DNA of 38,933 nucleotides, from positions 1 through 38,933 of the forward strand of contig URHJ01000010.1 in the NCBI GenBank assembly GCA_900547465.1. The letters are read 5' to 3'. Position numbers and translations under genes: made by a program. The notes beneath the pieces were generated by a model. It ran no database searches. It had not been told where the DNA came from and saw only the letters and a list, made by a program, of their open reading frames with translations. This document shows, in pieces, positions 7,925-14,824 of the stretch (its first letter is position 1; each line of letters begins with the position of its first letter). This stretch comes from an uncultured Mycoplasmatota bacterium (GTDB lineage Bacteria > Bacillota_I > Bacilli_A > RF39 > UBA660).

Positions 7925-7930
7925 TATAAT
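7925..7930 (+). promoter_or_regulatory. -10 box of pepC-like gene
   Basis: TATAAT 28 bases before the start codon, with GAGAGG ribosome binding site between; no clear -35. Confidence 0.5.
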
Positions 7931-7958
7931 AACTTTATAAGAAAGAGAGGAAAAGTTA

Positions 7959-9281
7959 ATGGGTAATCAAATATCATTAGAACAAATTGATGAATTTAAA
8001 AAAATCTATAATTCAGAAAAAACAAATAAAATAATAGAAAATGCAATAACAAAAAATGGTTTGGAAAATGCTTGTATTAATAGAGACATTATAATAGAGA
8101 ATCAACCAATCTTTAATATCGAACTGCCAGAAAGTAAAAGATATGATCAAAAAGATAGTTGGAGATGTTGGATATTTGGTGGATTGAATTTAATAAAACA
8201 TAATATATCTAAAAATTTAAATATGAATGTTATAGATTTAGAACTATCTAATAATCATATTGCATTTTATGATAAACTAGAAAAATCAAACAATACATAT
8301 GAAAATATAATAGATGCAAATAATGTAGACTTTGAATATATTCATAAAGATGAAACATTAAAATTTTGTGTTTCAGAGGGTGGATACTGGGATATGTTTG
8401 TATCTATAGTAAATAAATATGGAATAGTTCCTTATTCTTATAATCCTGATACTGTTGAAAGTACTACCGTGCAAAACGTAGAATATTTATATACAGAAAA
8501 GATAAAAAAGGATATTTTAAAATTAATAGAATTAAAGAAAAATGGAATGGATATCAATGTATTAAGAATAGAAAAAAAGAAGTTCTTACAAGAAAATTAT
8601 ATTTTATTATGTAAAATATATGGTGAACCTACAACAAAATTTAATTTTGAATACAAGGATAAAGATGGTAACTATAAAAAAATAGAAAATTTAACACCGA
8701 TTGATTTTAAAAATAGATTTTTGAATTTAAAATTAGAAGATTTTGTAACAATAGGAAACACACCTATGTATAATAAAGAATATTACAAGTTATATCAAAA
8801 AAAGCATTTAGGTAACGTTTATGGAAAGTCTTATGTTAAATATTTAAATTTACCAATTGAGGATTTAAAGGAATTATCTATAAAACAGTTAAAGGACAAT
8901 GTACCAGTATATATGGGAGCTCATATTTTGAAATTTAGAGATAAAAAATCAGGAGTGTTGGATATTAGACTATATAACTATGAGGATACCTTAAACTTGA
9001 AAAGATTATCAAAGGAAGAGGCTTTGAATTTATATGATATAAGTATGCACCATATTATGTCTTTTACTGGTGTTAATTTAGTAAATGGTAAGCCACAAAG
9101 ATGGAAAGTAGAAGACAGTTATGGAGACAAAGAAAAAGTAAATGGATATTACATTATGAATGATAATTTTTTTAATGAGTTTGTGCTAAGTGTGGTAATT
9201 GATAAAAAATATTTGTCTGAAAAACAATTGAAACTATTAGAACAAGAACCAATTAAATTTGCAGTTGAAGATACATTTTAA
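7959..9281 (+). CDS. pepC: Aminopeptidase C / bleomycin hydrolase family cysteine peptidase (C1B)
   Basis: 440 residues, the full family length. It has a papain-like fold that forms cytoplasmic hexamers in characterised members and trims N-terminal residues from peptides. Catalytic elements: Q64 and C70 in DQKDSWRCWIFGGLN, and H365 in MHHIMSFTGVNLVNGKPQRW. The third residue, normally Asn in the family sequence VENSWG, is Asp here (D386 in KVEDSYGDK). The C-terminus (VEDTF) lacks an obvious extension. No signal peptide. It is monocistronic on the plus strand with its own -10 box and a downstream terminator. Family assignment is secure; whether the Asn-to-Asp change alters activity cannot be told from sequence. 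Confidence 0.92.
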   Translation: MGNQISLEQIDEFKKIYNSEKTNKIIENAITKNGLENACINRDIIIENQPIFNIELPESKRYDQKDSWRCWIFGGLNLIKHNISKNLNMNVIDLELSNNHIAFYDKLEKSNNTYENIIDANNVDFEYIHKDETLKFCVSEGGYWDMFVSIVNKYGIVPYSYNPDTVESTTVQNVEYLYTEKIKKDILKLIELKKNGMDINVLRIEKKKFLQENYILLCKIYGEPTTKFNFEYKDKDGNYKKIENLTPIDFKNRFLNLKLEDFVTIGNTPMYNKEYYKLYQKKHLGNVYGKSYVKYLNLPIEDLKELSIKQLKDNVPVYMGAHILKFRDKKSGVLDIRLYNYEDTLNLKRLSKEEALNLYDISMHHIMSFTGVNLVNGKPQRWKVEDSYGDKEKVNGYYIMNDNFFNEFVLSVVIDKKYLSEKQLKLLEQEPIKFAVEDTF

Positions 9282-9427
9282 ATAAAATAAATATCATATT
9301 TAATAAAAGACTAAGTAGAATATATCAATATATAACAGATAATAATCTTCAAGATATTATTATTTGATAAATGGGTTAGTATGAGAAGGTAACAGTCTAT
9401 GAATTAAGAATGCATTATTAATATTTT

Positions 9428-9451
9428 GAGTGAGAAATCACTCTTTTTTTT
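9428..9451 (+). terminator. Terminator downstream of pepC
   Basis: GAGTGA-GAAA-TCACTC hairpin with a GNRA-type loop followed by eight Ts. It lies 147 bases after pepC; the stretch between them shows only weak AT-rich inverted repeats. Confidence 0.8.
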
Positions 9452-9521
9452 GTAAGAAATGAGATAGTTTTTTTGAAAAGTTTAATTCAAAATAAAAGAG
9501 TAAATTCAAGAGATAAAGCTA

Positions 9522-10203
9522 TCATCTTTTTTTACTCATATTATCAACATAATCTTTTAGGGTATTTTCTTTCCTATCAAATAAATAGTCAATCATATTG
9601 TCTTTTTCACTTTTTAAATAAGAATTAGTCATATTAGTGTGCTTAACTAATGAAAAATGACTTAAACTAGAGATTAAAAACTCATTGATACGATCAATAT
9701 TAATTCCATAACACTGTATTTTGTCATTTTCTGTTAGTGTATCATCTTTAACAAATTTATAACTTCCTGGGTCTATGAAATAAATCCCGTTATTATAAAC
9801 TGTATTTAATTGGTGTAAATCCTCTAAGATAACACCATTATCACTTAAATTCAGTACATCTTCTTTTAGTTTTTTTAGTTCTTCTTTTCTTTTTTCGCTC
9901 GGTAATAGTAGAAAACTATCCTCACCTAGATTTTCAACATAATCCATTTTATAACCACGCAAATTTCTTTTTTTATCAAGCATAGAAGCTGTTGGCAATA
10001 AAATTCTACTTGTGGAAATTTTCTTAAGTCTTTCTATAGCATTTAAACTAAGTCTTGTTTTTTTTACAGTATGGTTTATAAAATTTTACTACTTGATCTC
10101 CTACTACATAAGCATCTACTTCTTGTCCCTCACCTATTTTTTTATCTTTTTTCATGTTATAAGGATTATATCTTTCTTTTTTACCATCAACATAAAACAA
10201 CAT
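9522..10203 (-). pseudogene. Kinase-like (phosphotransferase-fold) gene interrupted by an A8 frameshift
   Basis: Starts at ATG 10203 with AGGTGAT upstream. The first frame gives 51 residues, including the glycine-loop-like KKIGEGQEVDAYVV and VVKFYKP with a candidate VAIK-type lysine, and stops at 10048. In the next frame the protein continues for about 175 residues to 9522, with a catalytic-loop-like segment GVILEDLHQLNTVY and IYFIDPGSYKF resembling the HxDxxxxN and DxG elements of kinases. The frames meet at a run of eight As (minus strand; Ts at 10058-10065); seven As would restore one ~226-residue protein. It is directly downstream of the OapA-like gene (8-base gap). Alternatives: sequencing error, phase variation by slippage, or programmed frameshift. 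Confidence 0.65.
10058..10065 (-). repeat. Homopolymer A8 tract at frameshift site
   Basis: Eight consecutive As on the coding (minus) strand at the exact place where the kinase-like reading frame is broken. Confidence 0.8.
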
Positions 10204-10211
10204 AGAATCAC

Positions 10212-10799
10212 CTACTTTTTACATCTATAAAATACTGAAATAAATTTTGAAAATTCATATATGATAATATCACATTTATTAATAGCAAAGCTTTTTCCTA
10301 TTGCTTTTCCACCTATTGTCATTGCGGAAATTATACCTGTTACAATTAGAGTTGTAATGAGTAAGTTAAAACTAAATGTCTTTGATAACATTGTAGCAAT
10401 ACTTATAGAAGTTGCTCCTGAAATAACTCCACAAATATCACCTATAACATCACAGCAGAAACTAGATACTTTTTCACTGTTTTTTATTAATTTTACTGCA
10501 ATATTTGCACCACTTACACGTCTTGCATTCATAGAATGAAATACTTTGGGAGAAGCAGCTGTTATACTAACACCAATAATATCAAATAAAATACCAATTG
10601 CAATGAAGATCAAAGCTACTATAATTCCTAGAAATAAGTTTAAATTTGGAACTGTTATTTCTGAAACAAATGATAATGTAACTGATAAAGTAAATGAAAA
10701 TAATATAATTTTAGTTACCCATTTTTTATTAACTAATTCCTTTTTTACTTTTTCTTTTCTTCTTGTTTGTACTTTTAAATTTTCTAATTCATTTTCCAT
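10212..10799 (-). CDS. oapA: OapA-like OLE RNA-associated membrane protein (CNNM/DUF21-related)
   Basis: 195 residues with AGGAGA before the start. A basic N-terminus (KVQTRRKEKVKKELVNKKW) precedes about four hydrophobic helices (near 29-46, 55-77, 125-140, 146-168). The central segment FDIIGVSITAASP resembles the DUF21/CNNM Mg-transporter membrane domain. It is followed by RRVSGAN (residues 93-99, an RRxxxxN motif) and DVIGD (117-121, DxxxD), the motifs I associate with OapA, the membrane protein that binds OLE RNA. It lies directly downstream of the large structured RNA on the same strand, the arrangement described for OLE/oapA. It has none of the CBS or CorC domains of true CorC/CNNM proteins. 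The RNA-context and motif evidence agree; the exact family is not proven without a profile search. Confidence 0.8.
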   Translation of the reverse strand: MENELENLKVQTRRKEKVKKELVNKKWVTKIILFSFTLSVTLSFVSEITVPNLNLFLGIIVALIFIAIGILFDIIGVSITAASPKVFHSMNARRVSGANIAVKLIKNSEKVSSFCCDVIGDICGVISGATSISIATMLSKTFSFNLLITTLIVTGIISAMTIGGKAIGKSFAINKCDIIIYEFSKFISVFYRCKK

Positions 10800-10820
10800 T
10801 TATTTTCTCCTATAAATAAC

Positions 10821-10826
10821 ATTATA
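10821..10826 (-). promoter_or_regulatory. Possible internal -10 box for oapA
   Basis: TATAAT on the minus strand between the terminator-like hairpin at the end of the RNA and the oapA ribosome binding site. It would let oapA be transcribed independently of the RNA; no good -35. Confidence 0.35.
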
Positions 10827-10828
10827 TC

Positions 10829-10857
10829 AAAAAAAGACGTATTTACATACATCTTTT
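10829..10857 (-). terminator. Terminator-like hairpin at the 3' end of the OLE RNA
   Basis: Minus strand AAAAGATGTAT-GTAA-ATACGTCTTTT with one T-G wobble, followed by a run of seven Ts. It would end or attenuate the RNA before oapA. Confidence 0.65.
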
Positions 10858-11456
10858 ATAATAATGGCTTTTTTATAGTAAACTTTGAGCCTTAGGTCAA
10901 GTAGGATTTCCCTAACTTCTACAGATCCGTTACCAGATATGTGGTTCCCCTTTAAAGAAATTAATATGTTGTTACCAATCATATGACTTGACTACCACTT
11001 AGTGCCCACTGCAATCCTATAAAAGCACTCTAGGAGATTTCCTCACCAATCCTCTTACTACTAGTTCTCTTTTGCAAAAATGATTTCAAAGTGCAGTACT
11101 AAAACAAGTTGGCCTACTTATTTAGCAAGATCACTTATCCCGACATTTTCACTCAAGACAAGCTACGCCATTCATAACTTTCGCCACAAGTGGGTTCAAA
11201 TCCATCCCGTAATAAGTCCGTCAGTATAAACGTATAGGCTTACCACGCAAATGGGTCTCCATGATAGTTGGGTCGTTTGTCGTATGCCATTACGAGCGCC
11301 CAAGTATCTATCCCCTCAGCATCCACCCCAAACTGGGCGTAAGAAGCAAACACCAAAGGTTTCACAGATATGCTCTATAACGGTTGTTTAATCCCGTCCT
11401 CGTAATAAAGGTATTGACTAGAATAGTGTGCCATTATGGTTACAAATAAATGTAAC
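10829..11456 (-). ncRNA. Large structured RNA, OLE (ornate, large, extremophilic) RNA
   Basis: A ~600-base non-coding stretch on the minus strand with clearly higher GC and many GG/CC blocks compared with its surroundings, a sign of structured RNA. A doubled TATAAT sits just upstream and a terminator-like hairpin ends it. Helices visible by eye: a 5' hairpin GTTACA/TGTAAC, a long-range 8-bp helix ATTACGAG (11399-11406) with CTCGTAAT (11289-11296), CGCCCA/TGGGCG between 11335-11342 and 11297-11304, AGTGC/GCACT, and a GAAA-capped stem near the 3' end (about 10895-10915). Length (~610 expected), orientation and an OapA-like gene directly downstream all point to OLE RNA, which forms a membrane ribonucleoprotein linked to Mg, cold and alcohol stress. 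It is not tmRNA or RNase P RNA. I identified it from context and size, not from a covariance score. Confidence 0.82.
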
Positions 11457-11459
11457 TGT

Positions 11460-11470
11460 ATTATATTATA
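11460..11470 (-). promoter_or_regulatory. Overlapping -10 boxes for the OLE RNA
   Basis: Minus strand TATAATATAAT: two overlapping perfect -10 hexamers just before the RNA. The -35 region (GTGAAT at 11488-11493) is poor. Confidence 0.5.
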
Positions 11471-11494
11471 CACTAAACTTTAAAAAAATTCACT

Positions 11495-11515
11495 AAAAAA
11501 GAGCTTAACTAGCTC
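11495..11515 (-). terminator. Terminator of the glucosaminidase-like gene, overlapping its stop codon
   Basis: Minus strand GAGCT-AGTTA-AGCTC followed by six Ts; the TAA stop lies inside the hairpin loop/stem. Confidence 0.75.
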
Positions 11516-12206
11516 TAATTTGTTCTACATAATTATTAATCTTAGATACCCATGTATTACTTTCTGCATATCTAGGTCCTATAGTAGATACTGTGTTATA
11601 ACCTCTAGAAAAATAATTACGATATAGATTTTCTATGTGACCAACGATTCCATCATCAAGTGTGGCATAGTATTTGTAACTTCCTCCTCCACAACTTGGA
11701 GAACCTTTTTGACCACCTACGTTATTACATGATAATACTAAGTTACTACATTTGTATTTACAACCGGTTTCATGTAACATGATTGCTACTGCAATATATG
11801 GATCGACACCAAGTTCAATGCATTTGTTTGCAATCAAACTTCCTTTACCTGCTAAATAACCACTCCCTAGACTACGATCTAGTTTTTGAGATAATTCTTC
11901 TATAGTCATACCTTCATACACTTCTACTCTAGGGGGTATATATTCAGCCTGTGGGGCTTGTTCCATAGAAACTTCTTCGACTTGAACGTCATTGGTATTG
12001 TTTTCTATGGTTACAGGATTATCAATAACTTGTGCTTCAACTACTCTATTAGAAGAGGACATGTTAATGACATTGACTGCATTAGTCTCACGATTCATAA
12101 GTTTTTCTTCATCATAAGAACTATCATATTCAATTACTACTGCAACTACTATCATGAAAATTCCAAGTAAAGCTGTAGTAGCACTCATAATTCTAGCTTT
12201 TATCAA
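11505..12206 (-). CDS. Membrane-anchored glucosaminidase/lysozyme-like peptidoglycan hydrolase
   Basis: 233 residues. The start is TTG at 12206 with GAGGTG seven bases upstream; the next ATG is too far from that site. An N-terminal signal-anchor helix (about residues 8-26) is followed by a low-complexity Asn/Glu/Val linker (to about 95) and a lysozyme-fold domain of the glucosaminidase type. Features of that domain are ELGVDPYIAVAIMLHETGCKYKC, whose Glu in HETG is the candidate catalytic acid, CNNVGGQKG, YATLDDGIVGHIENL and a C-terminal NTWVSKINNYVEQI. Four cysteines in the domain (KYKCSNLVLSCNN, PSCGGG) could form disulfides outside the cell. It likely acts on peptidoglycan at the cell surface. 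Divergent from the sirtuin gene. Confidence 0.85.
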   Translation of the reverse strand: MIKARIMSATTALLGIFMIVVAVVIEYDSSYDEEKLMNRETNAVNVINMSSSNRVVEAQVIDNPVTIENNTNDVQVEEVSMEQAPQAEYIPPRVEVYEGMTIEELSQKLDRSLGSGYLAGKGSLIANKCIELGVDPYIAVAIMLHETGCKYKCSNLVLSCNNVGGQKGSPSCGGGSYKYYATLDDGIVGHIENLYRNYFSRGYNTVSTIGPRYAESNTWVSKINNYVEQIRAS

Positions 12207-12251
12207 ATTAATTCACCTCAATAAAATTCATCGTGTAATAAAAATTCGTTA

Positions 12252-12285
12252 TTAGTATACTAACATAAAATACATAATTAGTCAA
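12252..12285 (-). promoter_or_regulatory. Promoter of the glucosaminidase-like gene with a 12-base palindrome over the -10
   Basis: Minus strand TTGACT (12280-12285), 17-base spacer, TAGTAT (12257-12262). The -10 lies inside the perfect palindrome TTAGTATACTAA (12252-12263), which could be a repressor site. Confidence 0.55.
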
Positions 12286-12314
12286 TTTACACGGATTTTG
12301 TAAAGAGTTATAAT
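12286..12314 (+). promoter_or_regulatory. Promoter of the sirtuin gene
   Basis: TTTACA (12286-12291), 17-base spacer, perfect TATAAT (12309-12314), then AGGAGG before the start. Its -35 directly abuts the -35 of the divergent gene. Confidence 0.75.
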
Positions 12315-12332
12315 GTTTACAGGAGGATATTT

Positions 12333-13067
12333 ATGGATAGTGTAAAGCAATTAATCAAATATATAAATGAATCAAGTAATATAGTCTTTTTTGGTGGAGC
12401 TGGTACCTCTACTGAATCTGGTTTAAAGGATTTTAGAAGTAAAGATGGTCTCTATAATGAAAAATATGATATACCGCCTGAAAAGATTCTATCATACTCC
12501 TTTTTTATGAGTAATAAGAACGAGTTTTGGAGGTTTTACCGTGATAAATTGAATAGTTTAAATTATCACCCTAACATTACACATAAAGTCTTGAAAGAAT
12601 TAGAAGATATTGGTAAAGTAGGAACAATTATTACACAAAATATAGATGGATTTGACATAGAAGCTGGTAGTAAAAATGTGATTGAGTTACATGGTTCTGT
12701 GAAAAGAAATTATTGTATGAAATGTCATAAATCATATAATGCAGAAAGTATATTTACAGGTAGTGAAGTACCAAAATGTTCTTGTGGTGGTTTTATAAAA
12801 CCTGATGTTGTTTTATATGAGGAGGCTTTAAATCAAGATGCAGTAAATAATGCTATAAAAGCAATAGAAAATGCTGACTTATTAATAGTTGGTGGAACTT
12901 CTCTAACAGTTTATCCGGCTGCTTCTTTAATACAATTTTTTAGAGGAAGACATTTAGTATTAATAAATAAAGATGAAACTGAAAAGGACTATTTAGCTGA
13001 TTTAGTTATTCATAAGAAATTATCGGAAGTATTTTCAACAATAGAAAAAGAAGTCATAAACAAGTAA
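12333..13067 (+). CDS. cobB: SIR2-family NAD-dependent protein deacylase
   Basis: 244 residues, normal for bacterial sirtuins. NAD-binding Rossmann motif FGGAGTSTESGLKDFRS (residues 20-36; the usual Pro before Asp-Phe-Arg is Lys), TQNIDGF (101-107), catalytic H120 in ELHGS, and a zinc ribbon with C128, C131, C149 and C151. GGTSLTVYPAASL (188-200) contacts NAD. It removes acyl groups from lysines, consuming NAD and releasing nicotinamide, in the cytoplasm. Strong AGGAGG and a well-formed promoter. Its stop is one base from the stop of the convergent DUF4186 gene, with no terminator visible between them. Confidence 0.95.
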   Translation: MDSVKQLIKYINESSNIVFFGGAGTSTESGLKDFRSKDGLYNEKYDIPPEKILSYSFFMSNKNEFWRFYRDKLNSLNYHPNITHKVLKELEDIGKVGTIITQNIDGFDIEAGSKNVIELHGSVKRNYCMKCHKSYNAESIFTGSEVPKCSCGGFIKPDVVLYEEALNQDAVNNAIKAIENADLLIVGGTSLTVYPAASLIQFFRGRHLVLINKDETEKDYLADLVIHKKLSEVFSTIEKEVINK

Positions 13068-13068
13068 A

Positions 13069-13443
13069 TTAGTTAGACTTCATTTCTATATTTATCCAAG
13101 TAATTAGGACATTCACAATATATTCTATCTCTTCTTTTGACAATTCTTTATTCTTATTGATATGGTGTATTCTTTCTAAGCAAGATCTACAACAGCAACC
13201 ACATGCGTGTTGTGCTATGAAAATTGGGTGAGAATTTGCTTTCATTGGTGTTTGCTTACCATCATTTTTTGGATTCTTAGGAGCTATTCTATTTTCGATA
13301 AATTGATAGGCATCATCTTTTATTTTATTGATTCCTTTTTCTCTTACATAATCTTTCATGTTACTATTTAAGTGAAAAGAACCTCTAAATTTTGTTTTAG
13401 ATAAGCTATATAATAATTTATTTACACTTTCTTGACTTTTCAT
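13069..13443 (-). CDS. DUF4186 family protein
   Basis: 124 residues matching DUF4186 over their whole length: LSKTKFRGSFHLNSNMKDYV, then ENRIAPKNPKNDGKQTPM and HPIFIAQHACGCCCRSCLERIHHI (positions about 75-98). The conserved Cys/His cluster (AQHACGCCCRSC) suggests metal binding. No function is established for the family. Ribosome binding site GAGGT precedes the ATG. It lies downstream of the VanW gene but behind that gene's terminator, so it is probably transcribed separately. Confidence 0.88.
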   Translation of the reverse strand: MKSQESVNKLLYSLSKTKFRGSFHLNSNMKDYVREKGINKIKDDAYQFIENRIAPKNPKNDGKQTPMKANSHPIFIAQHACGCCCRSCLERIHHINKNKELSKEEIEYIVNVLITWINIEMKSN

Positions 13444-13479
13444 ATCATTACCTCAGATATAATTTAGCACAAAATAAAA

Positions 13480-13498
13480 GAAAAAGAAAGTTCTTTCT
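13480..13498 (-). terminator. Terminator of the VanW gene
   Basis: Minus strand AGAAAG-AA-CTTTCT hairpin followed by a T-rich tail, directly after the stop codon. Confidence 0.65.
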
Positions 13499-14731
13499 CT
13501 ATGTTTTATAATAATGAGTTTTAGCTAAGAAGGTTCTTCCTATATCAACTCCATTTTGATATGTATGTAAATAAGTTTCATATGTTTTATTTCCAAGTGA
13601 GATTGATTCAACATCGTAAGTTTTCCCTTCTTTTGCATTACTATTTGACCAAAAATCAACTGTTGCTACTCCATTTTTATAGTATGCTGAAATATAAATT
13701 GGATACTTATATGTATTTTTAAATTTAAAGTCTAATAAACTTTTGTTTCCGTTACTTACTACGGTTGCATCTCTACCACCAGGGACATATGTCAATTGAT
13801 TTCCATGTTGATGTCTTTCAACTATTTCTACTCCTGCTAATAGTGCTGTATTATAAATAGTAGATGCAATCTGACATGTACCATTACCTATCATCTTATC
13901 ATACCAAACATAACCAGCTTTATTATAAGGTCCTGCATAATGAAAATATGAGAATACTTCGCCTGGGTTTATTATATTTCCATCTAAATAATTAAGTGCT
14001 GTTTCTAGGTTTCTTCCTCTACTAATATAGGCATTATATTTTGTAGAGTAGCTTGAAACTTTTGTATCGATTGTCTTTAATGTTGGTGAATCAGTTGCTG
14101 TTGTACTACTTCCAACTAATTCAATTTTTTCATCTTTCATTCCATTTTCTATATAATTTAATGTATTTTGTAGCGTATTTTCTTTATCTAAATAGAATGA
14201 TGAAGAGGCTTCTTGATAATGAAGGTTTCTATTTTCATCCATGATTAATTTTCCATCAGAACTATTCATATCTACAGATACCTTTAATTTATCAACAAAT
14301 GTTTCTATATCTTTCTTTTTATAGGTTGTATGATATGAAAATACCTTCTTTTTCTTTCCTTTTATTATTAAGATTTTTCTTGAATATGATAGATCTTTAT
14401 GATAATCTTTTATTTCTTTTTGTAATTTATCTTTATCAATACCAATTCCTAGGTCTTTTAGTGTATATTCATAGCTTTTTGTGTTACTTTGGAATATTAC
14501 TTTTTTTGATTGATAACTCTCCTCTATTTGGGAGATTTTTTCTTCTATTTTATTAAGCTTAATATTTGATATATCAATATCTTCTATATATACGTTTGGA
14601 TACATTTTATTTTTGTATGGTTTTGTTAATTTGTATCCATAATATACCGAATATATTAATAAGGCCAACAAAATAACTGCAATTACTATTAATGAAATAA
14701 ATAATCTTTTTTCCTTTTTACTCTCACTCAT
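13499..14731 (-). CDS. VanW family protein with N-terminal anchor and peptidoglycan-binding-like domain
   Basis: 410 residues. One membrane helix at about 9-30 (FISLIVIAVILLALLIYSVYYG), then a ~190-residue extracellular region of the PG_binding_4/YoaR type with Lys-rich alpha/beta segments, then the VanW domain from about residue 225. That domain has GRNLETALNYLDGNIINPGE, a GNGTCQIASTIYNTALLAGVEIVERH core (about 280-305) and YVPGGRDATV. VanW domains occur in glycopeptide-resistance clusters but are common as cell-envelope proteins of sporulating Firmicutes, with unproven biochemical role. AGAGG precedes the ATG; a TATAAT (14758-14763) lies upstream. Confidence 0.92.
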   Translation of the reverse strand: MSESKKEKRLFISLIVIAVILLALLIYSVYYGYKLTKPYKNKMYPNVYIEDIDISNIKLNKIEEKISQIEESYQSKKVIFQSNTKSYEYTLKDLGIGIDKDKLQKEIKDYHKDLSYSRKILIIKGKKKKVFSYHTTYKKKDIETFVDKLKVSVDMNSSDGKLIMDENRNLHYQEASSSFYLDKENTLQNTLNYIENGMKDEKIELVGSSTTATDSPTLKTIDTKVSSYSTKYNAYISRGRNLETALNYLDGNIINPGEVFSYFHYAGPYNKAGYVWYDKMIGNGTCQIASTIYNTALLAGVEIVERHQHGNQLTYVPGGRDATVVSNGNKSLLDFKFKNTYKYPIYISAYYKNGVATVDFWSNSNAKEGKTYDVESISLGNKTYETYLHTYQNGVDIGRTFLAKTHYYKT

Positions 14732-14757
14732 ACTTAACCTCTTTATACTCTATTAAT

Positions 14758-14763
14758 ATTATA
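14758..14763 (-). promoter_or_regulatory. -10 box for the VanW gene
   Basis: Minus strand TATAAT 26 bases upstream of the start; the -35 is weak (TTTTAT, 17-base spacer). Confidence 0.45.
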
Positions 14764-14824
14764 CAACATTGCATGTAGATATAAAATCAAAATTATTATT
14801 TTTTTGATGACTTTGTTAGTTATT

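Noticed and set aside
10212..10815. Plus-strand ORFs opposite the OapA-like gene
   Set aside because: Antisense shadows without ribosome binding sites; the minus-strand protein has coherent membrane helices and motifs.
10829..11456. tmRNA, RNase P RNA or a tRNA-like T-arm in the structured region
   Set aside because: No tRNA-like acceptor or CCA end and no tag-peptide ORF for tmRNA. I could not find the conserved RNase P core. The T-arm-like GGGTTCAAATCC on the plus strand has no pairing stem. Size and OapA context favour OLE.
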